Source: Fibrobacteraceae bacterium (GTDB lineage Bacteria > Fibrobacterota > Fibrobacteria > Fibrobacterales > Fibrobacteraceae). From it: a stretch of DNA of 22,514 bases. Numbering within the stretch: the first letter of the stretch is position 1; every line of letters begins with the position of its first letter. Shown piece by piece: positions 6,013 to 13,168 of this stretch. The stretch spans positions 16,278 to 38,791 of the forward strand of contig JABUUT010000013.1 of the NCBI GenBank assembly GCA_021443045.1. The letters run 5' to 3'. The notes under the pieces were generated by a model. That model did not search any database and was not told the DNA's origin. It saw only the letters and a program-made list of their open reading frames with translations. Position numbers and translations under genes: made by a program.

Positions 6013-8817
6013 TTACCGGTTTGAACGGCCATCAAATATATCCATCAGCAACGAATCTAGTCTTCCTGTTAATTTATATGCACCCGTAGTACAAAGATGG
6101 TCATGATCATAAGCTTCTTCATCGGTATAATCGTGGTATCCCATTTTGTTTTCGTCCATCAGCGTAAAATGGGGGTATGTCTTTTTCAAATCGGCAATTT
6201 TTTCTATGAGCTTTTCGGCAGTACTCCGCTTGAGCCCGTATTTTCCAAAGGCTCCGATTTCTCGATATAAAGGAGATTGCGGAAATACAATCCCTACCAC
6301 TTTTACATCCTTATCCTTTGTTGCTTTTAAAATTTCTTCAAGGGAATTAAAACTTTCATTCCAGGCGAAGGAATCTCGTTCACACAGAGTGGAATCAATG
6401 TATAAAAATGCAGATTCTCCCCACCCTTCGGCATCAAACAACAACAAACCCTTAGTGCTATCTATCATAGTTTCCAGAGGCTCGTCGTAAGCAAACCCCT
6501 GAATAGACCAGGAATAGATGCTATCAATTTGCTCATTGCTAAAGTGATGATTTTCATCGTAAACATATCCTGGAACCTGGGCTATAATAGACCAGTCCTC
6601 ATTGGGCAACTTGTACCACATGTCTAAATCTAGAGAAATTACTATGGCCTTGAGTTTGGGCATATACTTTAAAAAATAGGTTTCCACAAATCTGCGGGTA
6701 ATGTGGATATTGCTGGGTGCATGGGCTATGTTCAGGGCAAAACCACTTGTCATCATGGGAGGATAAACACCATCCATGGCTCGGGACGACCCAAATATGG
6801 CAATTTCAACGGAATCATGATACTTCCACATCAAATCTATTTTAGAGCGTAAAATCCAATAGCTAGGGTTCATATATTCATTGCAGTACACACCAGCACT
6901 ATCTCTGTCTAGCCCCAGAACATCATCCGCAGAATTATCCTCGTATGTGTAAAGATTGTTTGTCCAAACAAAAGGATGCCACAATTCGTCACCCGATACT
7001 AATTTGGTAATCGACGAATCCCTCACATTCACAACAACGATGCTGGTGCGGGCTCCCTTCGCATTTACCAAAGTGGCTACGGCCATAGAATCGTTTATCC
7101 ATTCTGCGTGATCAAAGGTGTAATTCAGAGGCGAGGGCACTGCACTAATAAGGTTCCCATTGGGATCCATCACTAAAAGGCGTTCGTGGCTGGCATAATT
7201 GCTTTGGGCAAATTCCCTGCCCATTTTGCCTCCAAAGTCTAAGAAAAGGGTATATCCATTTAAAGAAAGAGAGGCATTGCAGGCCTGCTCCCCATTGTAC
7301 CACACCTTTTCCGTAGCCGGAGTTTCTCCTTCACGAACCCGCAACAACCTAGACCCAGAAATGGCCATGGACTCATCCCAATAAACTCCACCGTTGTAAC
7401 TGCCGTCAAACAACTTGCGTGGAGTGCCAAATTGCCCATTGCTAAAGGGAACTGTCCAGGTGCTGTAAGTTTTCCATACGTCCTCGTTTGTATTAACCCC
7501 AGCATCGGTAACGTAGTCTATTAAGACTTCTCCCAGTGGGTTAACACGCCATCGGGGAATAGCCGCGCTTTCCACATTCAATTCTACAAGGCCCGTTCCT
7601 TCTGTATTCAGTTCGCGCACAAACAATCTTGATTTTCCAGACAAGCCCTCCAGTTTAGTTGAAAACGCCACATACTTACCATCTGGAGAAATAGTAGGAT
7701 GATAACTATCGAGGGTGTCGTTAATAAAAAACACCTCAGCGGCATTATACTGATAGTCTACATAGCCTATTCTTCCTGTTACATCATCCCTAAACACCAT
7801 TTTTCCATTGTAGGTACCAAAAATTTTCCTGAATGTAAATAAATTAATATTTGACCAAATTCTAGAATCCACCACATCTCCCTTTACAGAGGTGTATGTG
7901 GCAAAAGGCATTTTCCCAATGCAAAGCCTAAAACCTACATAGTCCGCCTTAGTTGCCGAAGCTACCTTGTAAATATCTCCACGGGAATGTAAACTGAACA
8001 TATCTGGGTTATAGGCGTAATTCCCGCCTTTCACAACACGCTCCGCCAAATCACCTCCATCAAAGGCGCCCACATAATTCGATAGGGTGGTATCCCGAAA
8101 ATAAGCCTTCCAGTCGTTTACCCACTCCGTTACATTCCCCAACATGTCGCACAGCAAGGAATCATCCTCCTCCATACTGCAAGGCTTGTGCTTCTTATAA
8201 TTCGAATTAGTGCTATTCACCGATTTTTTTATATCAAAATTTAATGAAGCCGCATATACCCACTCCGCTTCGGATGGTAGCCGGTAACCCTCCACCTTTT
8301 CATTAAAGGCGTAGTCTTCCAAAAAAGCCACATCCCCTTCAAGGTCTTTTATAACAGAGGAGTAAGAATATACGGTGTCCAGCCCTTGAATTTTACTTTT
8401 TTCATTGGCATAGAGAATGGCATTCCAAAAAGAAACGTTGGTCACAGGCAGTTCCGCTTCTCCCTCTTTGCATTTACCCCCCATTAAGGAAGCATACTCC
8501 CCACAAGTAACCTCGGAACGCTGCATGTAATAGTCATAAACCAAAACCACCTTCATTTGTGGCCGTTCCATTATATTCGCCATAGCCTCATTAGAGCCAA
8601 GATGCACCCATTTCCCAAAAGCGTTTATTTTTAAAAAGCCCTTGTATTTTTCTTCATTAAAGCGGTCTATGGAATCCTGGTTAACAATTTCCAGTGTGTC
8701 GGTTGTATTGGTAGTTGGATTTTCTATTGCAACAGAGGTTTCATCCAAAGAGCTATCACTGCAGCCGAACGCAAATAGAATAACTATTATGTATAAAGCA
8801 GTAGGTTTTAATTTCAT
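6013..8817 (-). CDS. Large lipoprotein, Fibrobacter paralogous family (TIGR02171-like): FGE/SUMF1-like, beta-propeller-like and SGNH-like domains
   Basis: A 934-residue predicted lipoprotein. The signal peptide ends in AFGC with C19 as the lipid-bearing residue, a slightly atypical lipobox. Residues about 65-302 look like a formylglycine-generating-enzyme/SUMF1 domain (PVTNVSFWNAILYAN, GYRLPSEAEWVYAA, DMLGNVTEWVNDW, RVVKGGNYAYN, VGFRLCIG). The middle (about 340-660) has TolB/PD40-like propeller motifs such as YHPTISPDGKYVAFST. The C-terminal ~260 residues resemble an SGNH hydrolase: IFGSSRAMDG supplies a candidate Ser, and DHDHLCTTGAYKLT near the end fits the DxxHL-type Asp/His block. A GGTGGAG Shine-Dalgarno supports the ATG at 8817. 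The size and build fit the Fibrobacter succinogenes paralogous family TIGR02171, whose function is unknown. It shares an intergenic region with the divergent dapF and converges on amtB. Confidence 0.88.
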   Translation of the reverse strand: MKLKPTALYIIVILFAFGCSDSSLDETSVAIENPTTNTTDTLEIVNQDSIDRFNEEKYKGFLKINAFGKWVHLGSNEAMANIMERPQMKVVLVYDYYMQRSEVTCGEYASLMGGKCKEGEAELPVTNVSFWNAILYANEKSKIQGLDTVYSYSSVIKDLEGDVAFLEDYAFNEKVEGYRLPSEAEWVYAASLNFDIKKSVNSTNSNYKKHKPCSMEEDDSLLCDMLGNVTEWVNDWKAYFRDTTLSNYVGAFDGGDLAERVVKGGNYAYNPDMFSLHSRGDIYKVASATKADYVGFRLCIGKMPFATYTSVKGDVVDSRIWSNINLFTFRKIFGTYNGKMVFRDDVTGRIGYVDYQYNAAEVFFINDTLDSYHPTISPDGKYVAFSTKLEGLSGKSRLFVRELNTEGTGLVELNVESAAIPRWRVNPLGEVLIDYVTDAGVNTNEDVWKTYSTWTVPFSNGQFGTPRKLFDGSYNGGVYWDESMAISGSRLLRVREGETPATEKVWYNGEQACNASLSLNGYTLFLDFGGKMGREFAQSNYASHERLLVMDPNGNLISAVPSPLNYTFDHAEWINDSMAVATLVNAKGARTSIVVVNVRDSSITKLVSGDELWHPFVWTNNLYTYEDNSADDVLGLDRDSAGVYCNEYMNPSYWILRSKIDLMWKYHDSVEIAIFGSSRAMDGVYPPMMTSGFALNIAHAPSNIHITRRFVETYFLKYMPKLKAIVISLDLDMWYKLPNEDWSIIAQVPGYVYDENHHFSNEQIDSIYSWSIQGFAYDEPLETMIDSTKGLLLFDAEGWGESAFLYIDSTLCERDSFAWNESFNSLEEILKATKDKDVKVVGIVFPQSPLYREIGAFGKYGLKRSTAEKLIEKIADLKKTYPHFTLMDENKMGYHDYTDEEAYDHDHLCTTGAYKLTGRLDSLLMDIFDGRSNR

Positions 8818-8929
8818 TTTTCTCCACCAACGTGCAAGTTAGAAAAAAAATCAGTTTACAGGCACCACTAAACGCTCATTTTTTAATGAGGAGCCCTTAA
8901 AGATTACCTCTAAAAATTACCAACACCAC

Positions 8930-8976
8930 TTTACACATATTGTATAAAAAATAGTTTCTTTTACATTTAGCGTAAA
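8930..8976. promoter_or_regulatory. Two palindromic TTTAC-N7-GTAAA boxes upstream of dapF
   Basis: Box 1 is TTTAC-ACATATT-GTATA (8930-8946, centre 8938). Box 2 is TTTAC-ATTTAGC-GTAAA (8960-8976, centre 8968). The centres are 30 bp apart and 113 and 83 bp upstream of the -24 GG at 9051. The spacing repeats that before the activator gene. The region is also upstream of the divergent lipoprotein gene, which these boxes could influence too. Confidence 0.6.
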
Positions 8977-9030
8977 TTAATTTTATAAAATGGAAAACAA
9001 ATATTCTGTTTTTTAAATAATTTCGCCTTT

Positions 9031-9047
9031 TTTACCAAAAATGTAAA
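9031..9047. promoter_or_regulatory. Palindromic box abutting the -24 element of the dapF promoter
   Basis: TTTAC-CAAAAAT-GTAAA has the same arms and 7-base spacer as the upstream boxes and ends 3 bp before the GG of the -24 element. A protein bound here would overlap the usual sigma-54 holoenzyme footprint, so repression or fine tuning is a possibility. The activator gene has an almost identical box at the same distance. Confidence 0.55.
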
Positions 9048-9049
9048 AG

Positions 9050-9065
9050 TGGCATGCTTTTTGCA
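9050..9065 (+). promoter_or_regulatory. Sigma-54 (-24/-12) promoter of dapF
   Basis: TGGCATG-cttt-TTGCA is an exact sigma-54 consensus (GG 9051-9052, GC 9063-9064, 10 bases between). The predicted start near 9076 gives a leader of about 31 nt. That leader contains a further degenerate box, TTAAC-N7-GTAAA at 9080-9096, which overlaps the AAAAGG ribosome-binding site. Confidence 0.88.
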
Positions 9066-9106
9066 TTATACAAAACAGTTTAACAAGAAATGTAAAAGGC
9101 AATAAG

Positions 9107-9898
9107 ATGATTTTTTCAAAATGGACCGGCTTGGGTAACGACTTTGTAATACCAGAACCAGGCGAAGTTTTTGACGTGAGCAAGGGGCTCTCCCAGCGGG
9201 TAATGGAATTGTGCGACCGCCGCTTTGGCATTGGTGCCGACGGAGTGGTTGTGATTACCCCTCTATTGGAATTGGGCCCCGCCGATTTTGAAATGAAAAT
9301 TTATAACGCCGATGGAAGCGAAGCAGCCATGTGCGGAAACGCCACCCGTTGTGTAGCCAAGTATATTCGCAGTAGGGGGCTCTCCAACGAAAAGGTGGTA
9401 CGGCTCCATACCTTGAGTGGCGTGGTAAAACCAGAACTTTTGGAAGACGGCCGAGTTACCGTAGACATGGGTGCTCCAAGAAATTTTTTGGGAAGCGTAA
9501 AACTTACTGCATGCACCTTTGATTTTACAGCCGAAACCGTTTCTATGGGAAACCCCCACGCCGTTATTTTTGTAGATGATATTGAAAAAATCCACTTGGA
9601 GGAATGGGGCTCCATTTTGGAATGTGATAAAAAATTCCCAGACCGTTGCAACATTGAATTTGCCCAAGTGATAAACCAAAGCAACATCCGCATGAGGGTG
9701 TGGGAGCGAGGCTGTGGGGTGACCATGGCTTGTGGAACCGGAAGCTGCGCAACCCTAGTGGCAGCTCAAAGGCGGGGGCTCGTTGGCGTAGAAGCCGACG
9801 TGGTGCTGGACGGCGGAACCCTCCACATCAAGCATGAAGAAGGGGGGTCCGTGTTTATGACCGGGCCCTGCAAAGAAGTTTTCAAAGGACAAATTTAA
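9107..9898 (+). CDS. dapF: Diaminopimelate epimerase
   Basis: A 263-residue DapF of near-normal length. It interconverts LL- and meso-diaminopimelate, the precursor of peptidoglycan crosslinks and lysine. The two catalytic Cys are visible: C76 in AMCGNATRC and C209 in MACGTGSCA. The N-terminal GLGNDFV motif (residues 8-14) and the substrate-binding WERG (199-202) are also present. The ATG at 9107 is chosen because FSKWTGLGNDF is the family N-terminus; an AAAAGG stands before it. It is preceded by a sigma-54 promoter with palindromic boxes. dapL, acting one step earlier, follows after a 264-bp repeat-filled gap. Confidence 0.96.
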   Translation: MIFSKWTGLGNDFVIPEPGEVFDVSKGLSQRVMELCDRRFGIGADGVVVITPLLELGPADFEMKIYNADGSEAAMCGNATRCVAKYIRSRGLSNEKVVRLHTLSGVVKPELLEDGRVTVDMGAPRNFLGSVKLTACTFDFTAETVSMGNPHAVIFVDDIEKIHLEEWGSILECDKKFPDRCNIEFAQVINQSNIRMRVWERGCGVTMACGTGSCATLVAAQRRGLVGVEADVVLDGGTLHIKHEEGGSVFMTGPCKEVFKGQI

Positions 9899-9908
9899 TA
9901 TGAGTCGC

Positions 9909-10160
9909 AAGGTTCGGCGCAAGCGCCTAGACCTGTGAGGTCGGCAGCGATGCAGCCTAGAGGTATGAGGTTGTCAGCACACAGCATAGAGCTTACCGCT
10001 GATAGCTGACAACTGATAACTTCTTTGGATTCTATCGGTCGTTCCTCCCTCCAGAATGACTCTGGGCCTCACCGTTCAAAGCGAGTGCAACGAGCGACCC
10101 CACACCTCAAAGCGAAGAAGTCGCGACCTAACCACCAACCACCAATCACCAACCACCAAA
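9909..10160. repeat. Mosaic intergenic repeat locus between dapF and dapL
   Basis: This non-coding gap is built of repeat modules. Two tandem units follow the scheme GGTTC-[hairpin]-TAGAGGTRTGRGG: one at 9911-9940 with hairpin GGCGC-AA-GCGCC, one at 9939-9970 with a decayed hairpin. Next come GCTGATAGCTGAC (9998-10010) and AACTGATAAC (10011-10020), then GGATTCTATCG...CAGAATGAC (10027-10060), and CACCAACC-type repeats (10130-10160). The hairpin unit, the GCTGATAGCTGAC module (inverted), AACTGATAAC and a short GTCATCC...GGATCC form recur at 22387-22514; the last two modules recur inverted at 2011-2077. An open frame from 10025 into dapL runs through the repeats and is not considered coding. Confidence 0.7.
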
Positions 10161-10162
10161 TT

Positions 10163-11386
10163 ATGAACGAACAAATTCTAAACCCCTACTACGACCGTCT
10201 TCCCGGTAGTTACCTGTTTTCTACCATCGCAAAAAAAATCAAGGAATACCAGGCCTCTCATGAAGATGCAGACATTATTCGCCTAGGCATAGGCGACGTA
10301 ACCACACCTTTAATTCCACAAGTGATTTCGGCCATGCACAAGGCTGTAGACGAAATGGCCCTGAAAGATAGTTTTCGCGGTTACGGCCCAGAGCAAGGAT
10401 ACGATTTTTTGCGAGAAGCCATTGTTCGCGGGGAGTATATTCCTCGTGGTGTAAATTTGGACCCCGGTGATGTATTTGTAAGCGACGGTTCCAAATGCGA
10501 CGTGGCCAACATTCAGGAATTGTTTGCGGAAGGTGTAAAAATCGCTATTCCCGACCCAGTTTACCCAGTGTATCTAGATAGCAATGTTATGGCTGGGCGC
10601 ACAGGCGTTATAGACTCTATAGGGCATTTTACCGAAGTTACCTATTTATCTTCCACTGCCGAAAACAACTTTCAGCCCGACCTTCCTAAAAACCCGGTAC
10701 AGTTAATTTATCTTTGCAGCCCCAACAACCCCACAGGCACGGTTTTAAGCCGCGAAACCCTCCAGAAGTTTGTGGACTATGCGAATGCAAATGGTGCGTT
10801 GATTCTTTTTGACGGAGCCTACAACTGCTATATCCAAGATGAAAATCTACCCCATTCCATTTACGAAATCGAAGGGGCAGAAAACTGCGCCATTGAATTC
10901 CGCAGTTTTAGCAAAACGGCAGGCTTTACGGGCATTCGATGCGCCTACACCGTTGTCCCCCATCAGCTTCAAAAGATCCACGCCATGTGGAACCGCCGCC
11001 AATGCACCAAGTTCAATGGAGTCAGTTACGTAACCCAACGAGCCGCCGAAGCCATCTACACCGCTGCAGGCTGGCAAGAAACTCAAAATGTAATTTCGGG
11101 ATACATGAAAACGGCCGCCTTAATTCGAAACGAGCTGACCGCCTGCGGATACACGGTCTTCGGCGGCGAGCACGCTCCCTACATTTGGTGGAAGCTCCCC
11201 AAACTTGCAAATGGGGTGCAGGAAAAGTCCTTTGACTTCTTCGATCGCCTCCTTTCAACTTGCGAAGTGGTGGGGACTCCCGGAAGCGGATTTGGCCCCT
11301 GTGGAGAAGGTTATTTTAGACTAACAGCCTTTGGTGACCACGAACAAACCAAAGTTGCCCTACAGCGAATTAAAGAACGGCTCTAA
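10163..11386 (+). CDS. dapL: LL-diaminopimelate aminotransferase
   Basis: A 407-residue PLP-dependent class I/II aminotransferase of the usual DapL length (about 410). It converts tetrahydrodipicolinate directly to LL-diaminopimelate using glutamate, bypassing the acylated intermediates. Visible motifs are LNPYYDRLPGSYLF at the N-terminus, LGIGDVTTPL, FRGYGPEQGYDFLREAI, CSPNNPTG (185-192), and the PLP lysine K251 in SFSKTAGFTGIR. The start at 10163 is used because NEQILNPYYDRL matches the family N-terminus; the frame extends upstream to 10025, but those residues come from repeat DNA. No clear Shine-Dalgarno is visible. It forms a lysine/peptidoglycan pair with dapF, although whether one transcript crosses the 264-bp repeat locus is not evident from sequence. 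Confidence 0.96.
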   Translation: MNEQILNPYYDRLPGSYLFSTIAKKIKEYQASHEDADIIRLGIGDVTTPLIPQVISAMHKAVDEMALKDSFRGYGPEQGYDFLREAIVRGEYIPRGVNLDPGDVFVSDGSKCDVANIQELFAEGVKIAIPDPVYPVYLDSNVMAGRTGVIDSIGHFTEVTYLSSTAENNFQPDLPKNPVQLIYLCSPNNPTGTVLSRETLQKFVDYANANGALILFDGAYNCYIQDENLPHSIYEIEGAENCAIEFRSFSKTAGFTGIRCAYTVVPHQLQKIHAMWNRRQCTKFNGVSYVTQRAAEAIYTAAGWQETQNVISGYMKTAALIRNELTACGYTVFGGEHAPYIWWKLPKLANGVQEKSFDFFDRLLSTCEVVGTPGSGFGPCGEGYFRLTAFGDHEQTKVALQRIKERL

Positions 11387-11399
11387 TAAAACAACGCCC

Positions 11400-11435
11400 A
11401 AATTAAGACTTCGTAAGGCTTCGAAATTTTAATTT
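11400..11435 (+). terminator. AT-rich stem-loop after dapL, possible weak terminator
   Basis: AAATTAAGACTTCG (11400-11413) pairs with CGAAATTTTAATTT (11422-11435): 14 positions with one G-T wobble and one mismatch, and an 8-base loop. It lies 13 bp after the dapL stop. There is no clean T-run after it, and its 3' arm touches the first regulatory box, so termination is only a suggestion. Confidence 0.4.
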
Positions 11436-11480
11436 TACATTTTATGTAAATATTCATGTTAATTTTACATTTTATGTAAA
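11431..11480. promoter_or_regulatory. Two identical perfect palindromic boxes upstream of the sigma-54 activator gene
   Basis: TTTACATTTTATGTAAA, a perfect 17-bp palindrome, occurs at 11434-11450 and 11464-11480 inside an identical 20-bp direct repeat (11431-11450 and 11461-11480). The centres (11442, 11472) are 30 bp apart, about three helical turns, and 123 and 93 bp upstream of the -24 GG at 11565. They are the likely upstream activator sites, possibly for the protein encoded just downstream. Confidence 0.7.
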
Positions 11481-11544
11481 ATCATATTTTGGATTTTAGT
11501 AAAAAAAATGCGAAAAATAGGAAAATTTCTAAATTTTTCCGCTT

Positions 11545-11561
11545 TTTACCAAAAGTGTAAA
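11545..11561. promoter_or_regulatory. Palindromic box abutting the -24 element of the activator promoter
   Basis: TTTAC-CAAAAGT-GTAAA ends 3 bp before the -24 GG, the same geometry as at dapF (9031-9047), and differs from that box only in the spacer. It would overlap bound sigma-54 RNA polymerase. Confidence 0.55.
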
Positions 11562-11563
11562 AG

Positions 11564-11579
11564 TGGCATGAATTTTGCA
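11564..11579 (+). promoter_or_regulatory. Sigma-54 (-24/-12) promoter of the activator gene
   Basis: TGGCATG-aatt-TTGCA is an exact sigma-54 consensus (GG 11565-11566, GC 11577-11578, 10 bases between). The start is predicted near 11590, about 42 nt before the ATG at 11632. A sigma-54 promoter in front of a sigma-54 activator suggests a feedback loop. Confidence 0.88.
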
Positions 11580-11605
11580 ACTACTTGATGGAAGTTGATA
11601 AAAAT

Positions 11606-11622
11606 TTTACATTTTATGTAAA
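11606..11622. promoter_or_regulatory. Third identical palindromic box, in the leader of the activator gene
   Basis: A third exact copy of TTTACATTTTATGTAAA lies between the predicted transcription start and the ATG. Its right half (GTAAA at 11618-11622) runs into the ribosome-binding site GTAAAGG (11618-11624), 7 bases before the ATG at 11632. A bound protein would block early elongation, and in RNA the palindrome could fold over the ribosome-binding site. Confidence 0.55.
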
Positions 11623-11631
11623 GGTTTGCTT

Positions 11632-13152
11632 ATGACAGGTCACGTCCTTCAAGAAATTGCAGTTATCCAAAAGATTAGCGAAGTGATTATTCACGAGCGC
11701 AACGTGGAGCAACTCCTAGAAAACGTGCTAGCCATTCTGGAGTCGGAGCTTGGCATGCTCCGAGGCACTTTTGCCCTTCTAATTGGCGACACCCTTAAAA
11801 TTGAAGCCAGCCGAGGCTTGGACGAAAATGAAAAAAAATTGGGCCACTACCGCATGGGCGAAGGCATTACTGGCCATGTGGCTGAAACAGGCCGCAGCCA
11901 TGTGATTCCCGACCTTCGCAAAGATTCCCGTTTTTTAAACCGCACAGGAAGCCGCAACTACAATTCCCAAGTGGCCTTTATTTGTGTGCCTCTTATTCAT
12001 GACGAACAAGTTATAGGCACCCTTTCCATTGACCGCCCTGTAGATGGATCCACTGATTTAGACAGGGATGTGGCCCTTTTGGAAATTATGGCCAACATCA
12101 CTGGAGACGCGGCCAACGCCTGCATCGAAATGCACGACGAGCAAGAAGCCCTGCGAGAAGAAAACCGCAAACTACGCGACATGCTGAGCAACAACCCCTC
12201 GGAACTGGTGGGCAATTGCCGGGAAATGCAGATGGTGTACGAGCAGGTGCGTCAGGTGGCTCCTTCCGATGCCACGGTGCTCATTCGTGGGGGGAGCGGA
12301 ACCGGCAAAGAAATGATCGCACGAGCCATTGTAAATTTGTCGGCTCGAAAAGACAAGCCTTTTATTACCTTGAACTGCGCCGCCCTCCCGGAAAACCTGG
12401 TGGAAAGCGAACTGTTTGGCCACGAAAAGGGAGCCTTTACGGGGGCAGTAAACCAACGTATTGGCAGGGCCGAAGCGGCCAACGGAGGCACCCTCTTTTT
12501 AGATGAAATTGGCGATTTAACCATACAGACCCAAGTAAAGCTGCTGCGTTTCTTACAAGAAAAAACTTTCTCTCGAGTGGGAAGCAATGAAGAACGCCGC
12601 TCCGATGTTCGCTTTTTGGCTGCCACCAGCAGAAATTTGGAAGAGCTGATGGAAAAAAAGCTGTTCCGCGAAGACTTGTTCTACCGCCTGAACATATTCC
12701 CCATTTCTATGCCCGATTTAGCCAAACGCCAGAGCGACATTATTCTTTTGGCAGAGCATTTTATTGAAAAAATGAATTTGCGGTATAGTAAAAAAGTAAA
12801 GCGGCTTTCTACCACAGCCATTAACTTGCTGATGAGCTACCACTGGCCGGGCAACGTTCGTGAACTGGAAAACAGCATTGAGCGTGCGGTTCTTACGGCC
12901 AGTGACGATTGCATCCATAGCTACAATTTGCCACCTTCATTACAAACAAGTTTAAGTACTGGAGCCCTTATTTCTAACGAAATGAAAAATGCTCCATTAG
13001 ATGTAATGATGAACAATTACGAACGGGAATTGATTACCGAGGCCATTAAGCGCAACAACGGTAATTTATCGGCAGCTGGAAGGGAACTGGGTGTTTCTCC
13101 CCGCATGATGAACTACCGCATGAACAAGTTGGGTTTGAGCAACAAAAAGTAA
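11632..13152 (+). CDS. Sigma-54-dependent transcriptional activator (GAF - AAA+ - Fis HTH, NifA-like architecture)
   Basis: A 506-residue bacterial enhancer-binding protein. An N-terminal GAF domain (about 8-165) would sense a small ligand or nitrogen status. The AAA+ domain has Walker A GGSGTGKE (220-227), the sigma-54 contact loop GAFTGA (267-272) and Walker B GGTLFLDEIGD (285-295), with FREDLFYRLN following. A Fis-type helix-turn-helix at the C-terminus (about 466-503: NNGNLSAAGRELGVSPRMMNYRMNKLG) binds DNA. It should use ATP to open sigma-54 promoters. The ATG at 11632 is preferred over a TTG at 11626 because GTAAAGG sits 7 bases before the ATG. There is no receiver domain, so it is not a two-component NtrC. 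Three perfect palindromes around its own sigma-54 promoter suggest autoregulation. The nadE gene follows after 16 bp. The NifA resemblance is in domain order only; targets are inferred. Confidence 0.94.
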   Translation: MTGHVLQEIAVIQKISEVIIHERNVEQLLENVLAILESELGMLRGTFALLIGDTLKIEASRGLDENEKKLGHYRMGEGITGHVAETGRSHVIPDLRKDSRFLNRTGSRNYNSQVAFICVPLIHDEQVIGTLSIDRPVDGSTDLDRDVALLEIMANITGDAANACIEMHDEQEALREENRKLRDMLSNNPSELVGNCREMQMVYEQVRQVAPSDATVLIRGGSGTGKEMIARAIVNLSARKDKPFITLNCAALPENLVESELFGHEKGAFTGAVNQRIGRAEAANGGTLFLDEIGDLTIQTQVKLLRFLQEKTFSRVGSNEERRSDVRFLAATSRNLEELMEKKLFREDLFYRLNIFPISMPDLAKRQSDIILLAEHFIEKMNLRYSKKVKRLSTTAINLLMSYHWPGNVRELENSIERAVLTASDDCIHSYNLPPSLQTSLSTGALISNEMKNAPLDVMMNNYERELITEAIKRNNGNLSAAGRELGVSPRMMNYRMNKLGLSNKK

Positions 13153-13168
13153 AGGGCTCCTTTAAAAC

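Noticed and set aside
10025..10162. 46-residue N-terminal extension of DapL
   Set aside because: The extension is translated repeat DNA (GGATTCTATC and CACCAACC modules). The DapL family N-terminus fits the ATG at 10163.
11626..11631. TTG start two codons upstream of the sigma-54 activator
   Set aside because: The GTAAAGG ribosome-binding site is 7 bases from the ATG at 11632 and would almost touch the TTG.
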